A stretch of 12,394 nucleotides of DNA from Bacteroidota bacterium (GCA_030592465.1 JAUVJB010000073.1:1-12394); one strand, 5' to 3'; positions 1 through 7,635 are shown, counted from the first letter of the stretch. The notes: generated from the sequence alone by a model not told the origin. A program made the numbers and translations.

Positions 1-151
1 AAAGTAAAAAGTATTTCAAAATTATTTTTTTCTATATATATATTTTTTTATACTTTAAATTTTTTAGCCTTTAGCTTTTAAAATGATTACCCGCTTAAAT
101 TAAGGAAGAACCAAAATATCTAAACAGCATCGAATACAAAAATATAAACAC
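1..151. other. AT-rich upstream region of rlmB
   Basis: This very AT-rich stretch has no coding region I can support on either strand. It should hold the rlmB promoter unless transcription enters from upstream of the window. A TACTTTAA near positions 51-58 is only a partial match to the Bacteroidota -7 element TAnnTTTG, so I do not call a promoter here. No recognisable ribosome binding site precedes the ATG at 152, which is usual in this phylum. Confidence 0.5.
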
Positions 152-898
152 ATGAAATCAAAAACAAACGAAATATTTGGAATTAGAGCTTGTATTGAAG
201 CAATAAAATCCGGTAAAGAAATTGATAAGGTTCTTTTAAAAAAAGGATTGCAAGGTGAGCTTTTTCATGAGTTATTTACTTTAATAAAAGAGAGAGCAAT
301 ACCTTTTCAGTATGTACCAATTCAAAAATTAAACAGAATAACACAAAAAAATCATCAAGGAGTTATTGCTTTTGTTTCAACCATTGAATATCAAAATATT
401 GAAAATATCTTACCTCAATTATACGAACAGGCAAAAGTTCCTTTGTTATTGATTTTAGATAAGATAACAGATGTTAGAAATTTTGGAGCTATTGCACGAA
501 CAGCAGAGTGTGCCGGTGTTAATGCAATAATTATCCCAATAAAAGGCTCAGCTCTTATTAATTCTGATGCTGTTAAAACATCAGCCGGAGCTTTGCTTTC
601 AATACCTGTTTGTCGCACAGAAAATCTCAAAGAAACAATTATTTTTTTAAAACAGAGTGGGATACAGGTAGTTGCTGCTACTGAAAAAACTAATGAATAT
701 TACTATGATGTTGATTTTAAATTACCTTGTGCAATAGTTATGGGTGCTGAAGATAAAGGTATTTCTAATGATATTATTGATTTGTCTGATAAAACTGTTA
801 AAATACCAATTCTTGGAAATATTGAGTCGTTAAATGTTTCTGTTGCAACAGCAATTATTGTTTATGAGGCTGTTAAACAGCGAATTGAAATTTTATAA
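152..898 (+). CDS. rlmB: 23S rRNA (guanosine-2'-O-)-methyltransferase, RlmB/TrmH (SPOUT) family
   Basis: This cytoplasmic S-adenosylmethionine-dependent enzyme is expected to 2'-O-methylate a guanosine in the peptidyl-transferase region of 23S rRNA (G2251 in E. coli numbering). The N-terminal substrate-binding domain (about residues 1-80) begins with the family's FGIRACIEAI stretch and ends near HQGVIAFV. The SpoU/TrmH catalytic domain shows all three motifs: NFGAIARTAECAG (110-122, with Asn110 and Arg116), VMGAEDKGIS (196-205), and IPILGNIESLNVSVATAI (218-235, with the knot-forming SLNVSVA). The 248-residue length is normal for RlmB. Its stop codon directly abuts the GTG start of the next gene, so the two are probably co-transcribed and translationally coupled. 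Other TrmH-family paralogues (TrmH, RlmH-like) are possible, but the N-terminal domain and length favour RlmB. The specific target nucleotide is inferred from the family. Confidence 0.92.
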   Translation: MKSKTNEIFGIRACIEAIKSGKEIDKVLLKKGLQGELFHELFTLIKERAIPFQYVPIQKLNRITQKNHQGVIAFVSTIEYQNIENILPQLYEQAKVPLLLILDKITDVRNFGAIARTAECAGVNAIIIPIKGSALINSDAVKTSAGALLSIPVCRTENLKETIIFLKQSGIQVVAATEKTNEYYYDVDFKLPCAIVMGAEDKGISNDIIDLSDKTVKIPILGNIESLNVSVATAIIVYEAVKQRIEIL

Positions 899-3800
899 GT
901 GAACAAAAAAACAAAAATATCATCTTCATGTGTATTGATATTATTTTCTATAATAATATCAACATCAAATATTCATGCTCAGTTTTATAATGGACTGCAA
1001 ATGCAATTTGGTAAAAATCGGGTTCAATACATTGATTTTTATTGGCAATATTACCGCTTTGATAAGTTCGATACTTATTTTTATGTTGGTGGTAAAGAGT
1101 TATCTGAATATACAGCACAATATGCTTCAAATAGAATTAACGAACTTGAATATAGGTTTGAATATACTCTTGAACGGCGTATAATTTTTATCATCTATAA
1201 TAAACAATCGGATTTTAAACAAAGTAACATTGGACTAATTACAGGCAATGAAGAATATAATATCGGCGGACAAACAAAAATTATTAATAATAAGGTATTC
1301 CTGTTTTTTCAAGGCGATCATCATAAATTTAAACAACAAATTGATGCTGCCATTACAGAGGTTATTCTTCGGGAGATGTTATATGGCGGTAGCATTAAAG
1401 ATAAACTTACAAGTTCAGCTCTTTTAAATCTTCCGTTTTGGTACGAAAAAGGCTTAATATCATTTTATTCTAAAAAATGGGATTTAGATGTTGAAAATCA
1501 TATTAAAGATGGCATACTAACAAAAAAATACAAAAAAATTAATCGATTACAAGGCAATGATGCTGTTTATGCAGGACATTCGTTTTGGAAGTATATTGCT
1601 GATAATTATGGCGATGCTGTTGTGTCAAACATTGTTTATCTGACACGATTAAGCAAAAATGTCGATAACGGATTTATGTTTGTGCTTGGCATTCCTCTTA
1701 AAGATTTATTAATTGATTGGTTTGAATATTACAAAACAAAATTTAATGAAGAAAATAAGGAAAAAAATCTTCCCGAATCAGACAAATTACTTAAAAGAAC
1801 AAAAAAGGCAAGGGTTTATCAGCAGATAAAAATTAGTCCTGATGGAAATTATATTGCTTACACAAGCAATGAGATTGGCAAATATATTGTATGGGTTTAT
1901 AATACTCAAACTCATAAGCGAAAACGTATTTTTTCAAGAGGTAATAAATTAGACCAAATAACAGATTATTCTTACCCAATTCTTGCTTGGCATCCTTCCG
2001 GTGAGTTTTTTTCAATTATTACTGAACAAAAAGGGAAAATGCTGCTTTCTTATTATATTTTAGACACAAAAAAGATGGAAACTCAAGAACTGTTTTATAT
2101 TGATAAAATTCTTGACTTTTCTTATTCCGACGATGGTTTGTTTTTTGTTTTTTCAGGCATCAATCATGGGCATACCGATATTTATGTGCATTCGGTAGCT
2201 GCAAATTCAAATGAGCAAATTACTAATGACATTGCCGATGATTTAAATCCCCGATTTATTAATAACTCAAACGATATTGTTTTTAGCTCGAACAGAGTTG
2301 TTGATTCTATTCCTTTAAATAAAGGTGATTCAATTCAAACCTCCGATTTTTACGATTTATTTATCTATAATTATAATGATAAGTCTAACAAACTTACTCG
2401 TTTGTCAAAAACTCCTTATGTTGATGAGCTTAAACCTTTTGAGATAAAGAAAAATGCCTTTTCTTACTTAAGTAATGAAAATGGAATTATTAATCGCCAA
2501 TTGATTAAGTTTGACAGCACAATATGTCTTGTCGATACAAGCATTCATTATAGATATTTTACAAAAAATTATAGTCTGTCAAACTATTCAAATAATGTAC
2601 TCGATTACAATGTAAATAAAAAAACAGGGAAATACGGTGAAATACTTTTTTATAATAAGCGTTATCATTTATTTACTGATTACCTTAACACTAAAAAGAA
2701 TTCGTTTTCAGGCGTTTATAAAAATACTGAATTTCGAAATTCGTTTAATAAATATTTAATAAATAAAGATAGTGTTAGTGAAAATTATTATCAAAGTGAG
2801 CAAGAGCCTGATAGTTTGATTATTAAACCAATACAAGATTTTAATGTTGATTCTTCATTTATTGATATTAATAACTATATTTTTGAATTCGAAAAAAATA
2901 AATTTTTGTTTAATCTTAACGATAGTATTGATAATCAAGAAGAAACTACAAGGTTTAAATTACCTAAACAATTAGTTTATTTTACTAATTTTTACGCTAA
3001 CATATTGGTGAACCAAATAGATTTCGGATTTTTAAATTCATCATATCAGGCTTTTACAGGAGGAGCTGTTTACTTTAATCCGGGATTCAATGTCTTTACA
3101 AAAATTGGTGCAGTTGATTTGTTCGAAGATTATAAGATTACCGGCGGTATTCGTTTCTCACCCGATTTTCAAAGTAATGAATATTTAGTAAGTCTTGTAA
3201 ATCTGAAAAAACAAATGGATAAAGAGATTATTTTTCATCGTCAGGCTTTTGAGAGTGCTACACAGTATTTTATCTCAAAAACTCATTCGCATGAATTAAT
3301 GTATATTCTTAAATATCCGTTTAGTCAGGTATCGTCTGTACGTACAACTGAAATTGTTCGTTACGATAGAACGTCTTATTTATCAACCGATTATGTAAAT
3401 CTTGCTAAAAAAGCAGATTCCCGTGTTTGGAATGGTTTAAAAGTTGAATATATTTTTGATAACACAATTAGTCGCGGATTAAATCTTTATAATGGTACTC
3501 GATTAAAAATTTTTGGTGAATTTTATAAGCAAATTGATAAAAATGTTAATTCCAATTTTTTTGTTGTTGGTGCTGACGTTAGAAATTATTTAAAGATTCA
3601 TCGTAGTTTGATTTGGGCTAATCGTTTTGCCGCAAGTTCTTCGTTTGGTAACAGCCTGTTAATCTACTATCTCGGTGGTGTTGATAATTGGATTAATCTC
3701 TCAACAAAAGTAAGAACTTTTGATAATTCAATTCGTATTGACCCTGATAAACATTATGTTTACCAAACACTCGCTACCAATATGCGAGGATTTACGCAGA

Positions 3801-4174
3801 ATATTCGTAATGGTAATAATTTTGCAGTCTTTAACAGCGAAATTCGCTGGCCTATTATCAGATATTTTGCAAATAGACCGTTAAATTCAGGGTTTTTAAC
3901 TAATTTTATGATAATTGGTTTTGCCGATATTGGTACTGCTTGGACAGGCAAAACACCATATTCCGGTGAAAATGCTTATAATCATGAAGTTATTACAAAT
4001 GGACCTATCACTATTATCATTGATAAAGACAATGACCCGATTGTTGCCGGTTACGGATTTGGTTTGCGAAGTCGTTTGTTAGGTTATTATGTGCGTGCTG
4101 ACTGGGCTTGGGGCGTTGAAAATTACGTGATATTGCCTCGTATTTTTTATCTTTCATTAAGTTTAGATTTTTGA
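899..4174 (+). CDS. Large outer-membrane protein: degenerate peptidase-like domain + TolB-like propeller + C-terminal beta-barrel
   Basis: The start is GTG, immediately after the rlmB stop; it is chosen because a signal peptide begins exactly there (hydrophobic core about residues 11-21, NIHA before Gln28). Residues about 80-280 resemble a gluzincin metallopeptidase domain: a helix at 148-160, LPFWYEKGL at 178-186 (compare the usual PxWxxEG) and YAGHSFWKYI at 224-233. The catalytic HExxH is missing; the expected place reads TEVILRE. Residues about 305-510 carry PD40/TolB-like propeller blades (ISPDGNYIAY at 312-321, WHPSGE at 365-370, YSDDG at 409-413, NPRF at 450-453). From about residue 685 to the end the sequence has the alternating pattern of an outer-membrane barrel and finishes in ...LSLSLDF, the aromatic C-terminus typical of barrels. 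Residues 510-685 are Asn/Ser-rich with no recognised domain. I infer an outer-membrane anchored surface or periplasmic binding protein without protease activity; the substrate is unknown. Confidence 0.75.
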   Translation: MNKKTKISSSCVLILFSIIISTSNIHAQFYNGLQMQFGKNRVQYIDFYWQYYRFDKFDTYFYVGGKELSEYTAQYASNRINELEYRFEYTLERRIIFIIYNKQSDFKQSNIGLITGNEEYNIGGQTKIINNKVFLFFQGDHHKFKQQIDAAITEVILREMLYGGSIKDKLTSSALLNLPFWYEKGLISFYSKKWDLDVENHIKDGILTKKYKKINRLQGNDAVYAGHSFWKYIADNYGDAVVSNIVYLTRLSKNVDNGFMFVLGIPLKDLLIDWFEYYKTKFNEENKEKNLPESDKLLKRTKKARVYQQIKISPDGNYIAYTSNEIGKYIVWVYNTQTHKRKRIFSRGNKLDQITDYSYPILAWHPSGEFFSIITEQKGKMLLSYYILDTKKMETQELFYIDKILDFSYSDDGLFFVFSGINHGHTDIYVHSVAANSNEQITNDIADDLNPRFINNSNDIVFSSNRVVDSIPLNKGDSIQTSDFYDLFIYNYNDKSNKLTRLSKTPYVDELKPFEIKKNAFSYLSNENGIINRQLIKFDSTICLVDTSIHYRYFTKNYSLSNYSNNVLDYNVNKKTGKYGEILFYNKRYHLFTDYLNTKKNSFSGVYKNTEFRNSFNKYLINKDSVSENYYQSEQEPDSLIIKPIQDFNVDSSFIDINNYIFEFEKNKFLFNLNDSIDNQEETTRFKLPKQLVYFTNFYANILVNQIDFGFLNSSYQAFTGGAVYFNPGFNVFTKIGAVDLFEDYKITGGIRFSPDFQSNEYLVSLVNLKKQMDKEIIFHRQAFESATQYFISKTHSHELMYILKYPFSQVSSVRTTEIVRYDRTSYLSTDYVNLAKKADSRVWNGLKVEYIFDNTISRGLNLYNGTRLKIFGEFYKQIDKNVNSNFFVVGADVRNYLKIHRSLIWANRFAASSSFGNSLLIYYLGGVDNWINLSTKVRTFDNSIRIDPDKHYVYQTLATNMRGFTQNIRNGNNFAVFNSEIRWPIIRYFANRPLNSGFLTNFMIIGFADIGTAWTGKTPYSGENAYNHEVITNGPITIIIDKDNDPIVAGYGFGLRSRLLGYYVRADWAWGVENYVILPRIFYLSLSLDF

Positions 4175-4355
4175 TTAATTTTAATGTTTCTTTAATAAAA
4201 CAAGGTATTAAAAGAATAATATTATAACTTATTGCCTTTGTGCTAAGAATTAAATGCCACCAAGACACCAAGAAAAAAAATATAACATTGTGTCTTTGTG
4301 TCTTTGTGGCAAAAATAGACTTTTCGGAAAAACTCACAATTTAACAATTTATCTT
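4175..4355. other. Intergenic region before the amidohydrolase gene
   Basis: This 181-bp gap is AT-rich in its first half and holds the dispersed repeat described at 4232-4311. The frame of the downstream gene stays open leftward to an ATG at 4254, but the peptide encoded there comes from the repeat and has no counterpart in the M20 family. No clear terminator for the upstream gene and no TAnnTTTG promoter element were found. Confidence 0.5.
4232..4311. repeat. Dispersed imperfect palindrome of the CACCAAGACACCAAG / CTTTGTGTCTTTGTGG type
   Basis: The left arm TGCCACCAAGACACCAAG (4255-4272) faces the right arm CTTTGTGTCTTTGTGGCA (4294-4311). The right arm is the reverse complement of the left apart from two mismatches, with a 21-base AT-rich loop between. 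A related stretch, TTGCCTTTGTG (4232-4242), precedes the left arm. I recognise this as a word found in many unrelated bacterial genomes, where it yields spurious peptides such as MPPRHQ and TKTQRH; that recognition comes from memory and no search was run. It could fold as a hairpin, and it lies between two same-strand genes. Its origin and function are unknown. Confidence 0.7.
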
Positions 4356-5543
4356 ATGATTCTAATAAATAAAATAAAACAATTAGCCGACAATTATTTT
4401 AACGATATAGTTAAAATACGTCGTTACATTCATCAAAATCCCGAATTGTCGTTTAAAGAGTTTAACACCTCAGATTATATTGCTTCACAACTTGAGCAGG
4501 AGAATATTAATTTTAAAAAAGGCTTTGTCAAAACCGGTATAGTTGCTGAAATCAAAGGGAAAAATCCAACAAAAAGAACTATTGCACTGCGTGCTGATAT
4601 GGACGCTTTACCAATAATTGAAGAAAACGACATCTCATATAAATCACAAAATAATGCAATGCATGCTTGTGGGCACGATGTTCATGTAGCATCGTTAATA
4701 GGAGCAGCAAAAATATTAAATAATTTAAAATCGGAATTTGAAGGAACCGTAAAACTAATTTTCCAACCGGGAGAAGAGCTTTTGCCCGGTGGTGCAAAAC
4801 AAATGATTGAACAAGGAGCTTTAAACAACCCGACACCCGATATTGTTATTGCACAGCATGTTCTGCCTGAACTTCAGGTAGGTACTGTAGGTTTTAAAAA
4901 AGGTAAATATATGGCTTCGTCCGATGAAATATATATTACTGTTAAAGGAAAGGGCGGTCATGCTGCCATGCCAAATAAAACAACCAATATTGTTCTTGTT
5001 GCATCGCAAATTATTGTTGCTCTTCATCAAATGATTGAAAGAGAAACGCCGGCATCGGCATCAACAGTTTTGGCGTTTGGGAAAGCTGTTGCTAATGGTG
5101 CTACTAATGTTATACCCGATGAAGCTAAAATTGAAGGAACTTTCAGGACATTGGACGAGGCGTGGCGACAAAAAGCTCACCATGAAATAAATAAAATTGC
5201 TAATTCAATAGCTAAAAACAAAGGTGCCGAATGTAAAATAAATATTGTTAAAGGTTATCCTGTACTAAATAATGATGTTGCAGTAACCGAAAAAACTATT
5301 GCTTTGGCTAATCAATATTTGGGCAAAAAAAATGTGATTGAGCTTGGACAAAGAATGACATCCGAAGATTTTGCTTATTATTCGCAGATTTACCCTTCAA
5401 CATTTTACCGACTTGGAATTAGTAATAAAGAAAAAAACATTTCTTCAAAGCTGCATACTTCTACTTTTAATATTGATGAAAATGCTTTAAAAATTGGAAT
5501 GGGACTAATGGCATGGCTTACAATTTCGTTGCTAAATGAATAA
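4356..5543 (+). CDS. M20-family metal-dependent amidohydrolase (N-acyl-L-amino acid amidohydrolase / hippurate hydrolase type)
   Basis: This cytoplasmic zinc-type peptidase/deacylase removes acyl groups from amino acids or cleaves related amides; the exact substrate cannot be read from sequence. In 395 residues the M20D hallmarks appear in order: RRYIHQNPELSF (22-33), ALRADMDALPI (77-87), HACGHD (103-108, ligands Cys105 and His107), FQPGEE (136-141, catalytic Glu140 and ligand Glu141), AQHV (166-169, His168), the lid/dimerisation domain from about 180 to 295 (GKGGHAAMP at 198-206), and SEDFAYY (336-342) followed by LHTSTF (366-371, ligand His367). All metal ligands are present, so it should be active. 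No signal peptide is seen. I chose the ATG at 4356 over 4254 because the extra 34 residues are repeat-derived and the family begins about 20 residues before RRxIHxxPE. Its final eleven codons occur a second time at 5673-5705. Confidence 0.93.
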   Translation: MILINKIKQLADNYFNDIVKIRRYIHQNPELSFKEFNTSDYIASQLEQENINFKKGFVKTGIVAEIKGKNPTKRTIALRADMDALPIIEENDISYKSQNNAMHACGHDVHVASLIGAAKILNNLKSEFEGTVKLIFQPGEELLPGGAKQMIEQGALNNPTPDIVIAQHVLPELQVGTVGFKKGKYMASSDEIYITVKGKGGHAAMPNKTTNIVLVASQIIVALHQMIERETPASASTVLAFGKAVANGATNVIPDEAKIEGTFRTLDEAWRQKAHHEINKIANSIAKNKGAECKINIVKGYPVLNNDVAVTEKTIALANQYLGKKNVIELGQRMTSEDFAYYSQIYPSTFYRLGISNKEKNISSKLHTSTFNIDENALKIGMGLMAWLTISLLNE

Positions 5544-5550
5544 TATTAAT
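5509..5550 (+). repeat. Direct repeat copy 1: functional tail of the M20 gene
   Basis: This 42-bp segment spans the last eleven codons and stop of the amidohydrolase gene plus seven bases beyond. It matches 5673-5714 at 38 of 42 positions, an offset of 164 bp. Of the four differences, three fall in codons and are all silent (ATT/ATA, TTG/TTA, CTA/TTA); the fourth is after the stop. Just before the matched block the codon is ATG here and GTG in the other copy. Confidence 0.85.
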
Positions 5551-5590
5551 GTTTTTATATATTTATTTTTGTAATTTAACCATAACGTAA

Positions 5591-5629
5591 ACCTTCCAGT
5601 GTTTGAAAGATCTGGAAGAGTTGGATTAA
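5591..5629. repeat. CTTCCAG hairpin repeat, copy 1
   Basis: This 39-bp unit matches 5804-5842 at 32 of 39 positions. In this copy CTTCCAG (5593-5599) and CTGGAAG (5612-5618) form a perfect 7-bp stem with a 12-base loop, so the unit may be a hairpin or bidirectional terminator between the convergent genes. There is no clean T-tract. It could also be a small dispersed repeat. Confidence 0.65.
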
Positions 5630-5672
5630 AAGCTTGTAAAAAGGTTTAAGTTGAAAACATAAACCATAGTAG

Positions 5673-5714
5673 TGGCATGGCTTACAATATCGTTATTAAA
5701 TGAATAACATTAAT
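5673..5714 (+). pseudogene. Detached copy of the M20 gene 3' end
   Basis: This segment reads VAWLTISLLNE-stop in one frame, the same as the true C-terminus MAWLTISLLNE apart from the first residue. All three codon differences inside the 42-bp matched block are silent, and the TAA stop is kept. Upstream of 5673 the resemblance to the gene stops abruptly and there is no start codon, so it cannot be a gene. The silent pattern suggests the two copies diverged while both were the end of a working gene. Either an incoming DNA segment replaced the original tail, or an allele from a relative recombined here. Confidence 0.75.
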
Positions 5715-5727
5715 AAATTTTGAGTCT

Positions 5728-5758
5728 GATTTTCAAAATTTTTAAAATTTGGAAAATC
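5728..5758. terminator. AT-rich near-perfect hairpin between convergent genes
   Basis: This 31-base palindrome, from GATTTTCAAAATTT to AAATTTGGAAAATC, pairs at 14 of 15 positions around a single central base. Its place between convergent genes fits a bidirectional transcription-stop structure, but the stem is nearly all A-T and lacks a typical GC core. A second stem, TCCGGT (5769-5774) with ACCGGA (5792-5797) and a 17-base loop, follows. Confidence 0.35.
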
Positions 5759-5803
5759 TATAATTTTATCCGGTGCTCGTTTGTAACTTAAACCGGAATA
5801 TAG

Positions 5804-5842
5804 ACCTTCCAGAATCTGAAAGACCTAAAAGAGTTGAATTAA
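5804..5842. repeat. CTTCCAG repeat, copy 2 (decayed arm), overlapping the cyclo-ligase stop codon
   Basis: This second 39-bp unit keeps the left arm CTTCCAG (5806-5812), but the right arm has become CCTAAAAG, so the hairpin of copy 1 is lost. Its last bases include the stop codon and one base of the final sense codon of the minus-strand folate gene. The repeat therefore reaches the very 3' end of that gene. Confidence 0.6.
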
Positions 5843-6375
5843 CTTATAACCAAATCCATTCTTATATCATATTTGTCGTGAGGAATTTTCTCTAATAATT
5901 GAAAATTAAAACAAATACCAATCTTCTTCGCTTTTGATGTTTTCAGCAACTTGTCATAATAAGCTTTACCTCGCCCCATTCTGTTGTTGTGTTTATCAAA
6001 AGCAACACCCGGAACAACAATTAGGTCAATATTGTTTTTATTATTAAAAGTTTCACCATCAGGTTCAAGTATGCCATATCTGTCACCGGCAATTAAATTT
6101 TTCGTTCCCGTAAATTTTTTCAAAATCAATTCATCGCCGGCAACCGAAGGCAGAATTATTTTTTTCTTATATGCCCATTTTATTACAAAGTCGTGTGTAA
6201 AAACTTCATCTGTCATCGACCAATAAAGCATAACTGTATCGGCATTTATAAAGATTTGATTTTGTTCAAGTTTTAAAAGGATATTTTTTGAACGTGATTT
6301 TTTTTCTTCAAAGCTGATTTTTGCTTTAAGTGCTTTTATCTTTTTTCTTAAAGCGTTCTTTTCTGTATCTATCAT
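5839..6375 (-). CDS. 5-formyltetrahydrofolate cyclo-ligase (MTHFS)
   Basis: This cytoplasmic one-carbon metabolism enzyme converts 5-formyl-THF to 5,10-methenyl-THF using ATP. The 178-residue protein has the full family layout: a basic N-terminal helix (ALRKKIKALKAKIS, 8-21), YWSMTDEVFT (51-60, substrate region), LIVVPGVAFDKHNNRMGRGKAYYD as the ATP/Mg-binding signature (118-141, key residues Gly123, Asp127, Arg132, Gly134 and the RGKAYYD end), and a C-terminal HDKYD...D (166-174) corresponding to the usual EPHDxxxD. The length is typical. The ATG at 6375 is the only start that keeps the N-terminal helix. The gene lies 149 bp downstream of gldB on the same strand and may share its transcript. 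The gene converges on the amidohydrolase gene. Confidence 0.94.
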   Translation of the reverse strand: MIDTEKNALRKKIKALKAKISFEEKKSRSKNILLKLEQNQIFINADTVMLYWSMTDEVFTHDFVIKWAYKKKIILPSVAGDELILKKFTGTKNLIAGDRYGILEPDGETFNNKNNIDLIVVPGVAFDKHNNRMGRGKAYYDKLLKTSKAKKIGICFNFQLLEKIPHDKYDIRMDLVIS

Positions 6376-6524
6376 TTTAATAATATAATATTACATCTAC
6401 TTGGAGTTAGTATAGAAAATGCTTCTTTGATAAAATTTTAAATTTTTGATTTAAAGATTAATGCGTTGATAATTAATAAGTGCAACCAAATCTCAAATCA
6501 AAAATCTCAAATCTGAAATATATA
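6376..6524 (-). other. Spacer between gldB and the folate cyclo-ligase gene
   Basis: This AT-rich 149-bp spacer has no gene. It includes a 12-bp direct repeat, AAATCTCAAATC, at 6488-6499 and 6502-6513, a simple-sequence word I associate with intergenic DNA of this phylum. I saw no TAnnTTTG element on the minus strand, so separate transcription of the folate gene is unproven. Confidence 0.5.
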
Positions 6525-7532
6525 TCACGGTTTATATTTTGATAAATTTAGAATTTTTTGGCTGTCGTTTTCATGCATCAGCTTTTTAAGAGTAACATTT
6601 TTGTTATTATTCATATATGCTTTTACTATTTGCCAACCCATCCATATTCCTGTTCGTGCCGGAGATTCTTTTGAAAAATCAGATGTAAAAGGTCCATGGT
6701 CTGTATATCTTTTTATTTCCATATAATCAGACGAAAAAAGCAGGTTGTTCTCAATTAAATAAGTCCATATTCTTTTTTCATTTTTAATGCACCAACCAAG
6801 CTGTTGTGTTTTAAATGCTATTTTTATTGAGTCAGGAGAGTTTGGCAGCATTGCATCAATAAAATATTGTATCTTTCCGCGATAAATTATATGACTGAGT
6901 AAGTTATCAACTGTATCTTTATTAGGAAACTCGGTTATTGCCCATGCTTGCATACAGTCAGGTATAATATAATTCTTACTCATTTTATATCGCATATACA
7001 CAGGTAATTGTAATCTTTCATAAAAAGAACAATTTTTGCCAAGATATTTATCAAGACCAATGCCAAGCAATTTTTCATCTGTAACAATCGATTGATTGAA
7101 ACCTGAAATATATGTATAAATTTTCGGTATATCTTTTTGCGGGAAATAATATTTATAATGTTTAAATGCTTCGGTTAAATCATCTTTTATAAAGTCAATA
7201 TCAGAAAATGTTTTCTCTGTTTCTTTATACACTTGTGTTATTGTATAATCAGTTAAAAATCCTTGCAGATAATCAGAATAATTTCTGTTGTTTGTGCCGC
7301 CAATATTTATAATTTTATAATTAAAGAGTTGAAAAAAATTACCATACTTTTTTTCAAGTTTTGGTATGTAATAATTAAGACTATCTTTATTTATTGAAAA
7401 CAACTCTTTATCAAAACGATTTATTTGTAGATTTATCTTAATATTTGAAACATTGACATCAAATTTGTTCCTTTTACACGAAACAGTGATTAGCGAGCCA
7501 ATAATCAGTAGTATAAATATATATTTGTGCAT
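6525..7532 (-). CDS. gldB: GldB-type gliding-motility lipoprotein
   Basis: This is an envelope lipoprotein of the GldB family, first defined in Flavobacterium johnsoniae, where it is required for gliding. Residues 1-18 form a lipoprotein signal peptide ending in a lipobox LITVSC, with Cys19 as the lipidated residue. Characteristic stretches follow: INRFDKELF (37-45), YYFPQKDIPKIYTYISGFN (128-146), GIGLDKYLG (157-165), LLSHIIYRGKIQYFIDAMLP (211-230), LGWCIKNEKRIWTYLIE (245-261), SPARTGIWMGWQIV (290-303) and a terminal LSKYKP. The 335-residue length is normal. No gldC or other gld gene is in the window. GldB homologues also occur in non-gliding Bacteroidota, so gliding should not be inferred from this gene alone. 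It is transcribed divergently from the barrel gene at 7700. Confidence 0.9.
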   Translation of the reverse strand: MHKYIFILLIIGSLITVSCKRNKFDVNVSNIKINLQINRFDKELFSINKDSLNYYIPKLEKKYGNFFQLFNYKIINIGGTNNRNYSDYLQGFLTDYTITQVYKETEKTFSDIDFIKDDLTEAFKHYKYYFPQKDIPKIYTYISGFNQSIVTDEKLLGIGLDKYLGKNCSFYERLQLPVYMRYKMSKNYIIPDCMQAWAITEFPNKDTVDNLLSHIIYRGKIQYFIDAMLPNSPDSIKIAFKTQQLGWCIKNEKRIWTYLIENNLLFSSDYMEIKRYTDHGPFTSDFSKESPARTGIWMGWQIVKAYMNNNKNVTLKKLMHENDSQKILNLSKYKP

Positions 7533-7635
7533 CGGTTATTTTGGTTTTATGTAATAATATTATAACTGTAAAAAAATAAAATTAATCTTCTTTATAACTT
7601 TAATAAAGAAAAAATTTTTATAAAATAAATTTTAC

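Larger units (their letters stand above)
5544..5838. other. Convergent intergenic region rich in repeats
   Basis: This 295-bp gap lies between the ends of the M20 gene (plus) and the folate cyclo-ligase gene (minus). I see no plausible gene in it. It contains a copied amidohydrolase tail (5673-5714), two copies of a CTTCCAG-based repeat (5591-5629 and 5804-5842), a long AT-rich hairpin (5728-5758) and a TCCGGT/ACCGGA stem (5769-5797). The order tail - GTAAYTTAA - CTTCCAG repeat occurs twice, so the region looks like a diverged segmental duplication. Confidence 0.75.

Noticed and set aside
415..630. Minus-strand open frame within rlmB
   Set aside because: It lies opposite the conserved SpoU motif 1 region of rlmB and has no domain or leader of its own.
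4017..4337. 106-codon minus-strand open frame
   Set aside because: It runs antisense through the end of the outer-membrane protein gene and the repeat, and its only familiar string (ATKTQRH) comes from the repeat.
4254..4355. In-frame N-terminal extension of the M20 amidohydrolase
   Set aside because: The 34 extra residues are encoded by the dispersed palindromic repeat and have no place in the M20 family; the ATG at 4356 gives the normal length.
6488..6513. CRISPR-like or regulatory tandem repeat
   Set aside because: There are only two 12-bp AAATCTCAAATC units with a 2-bp gap; simple-sequence drift in AT-rich DNA explains it.
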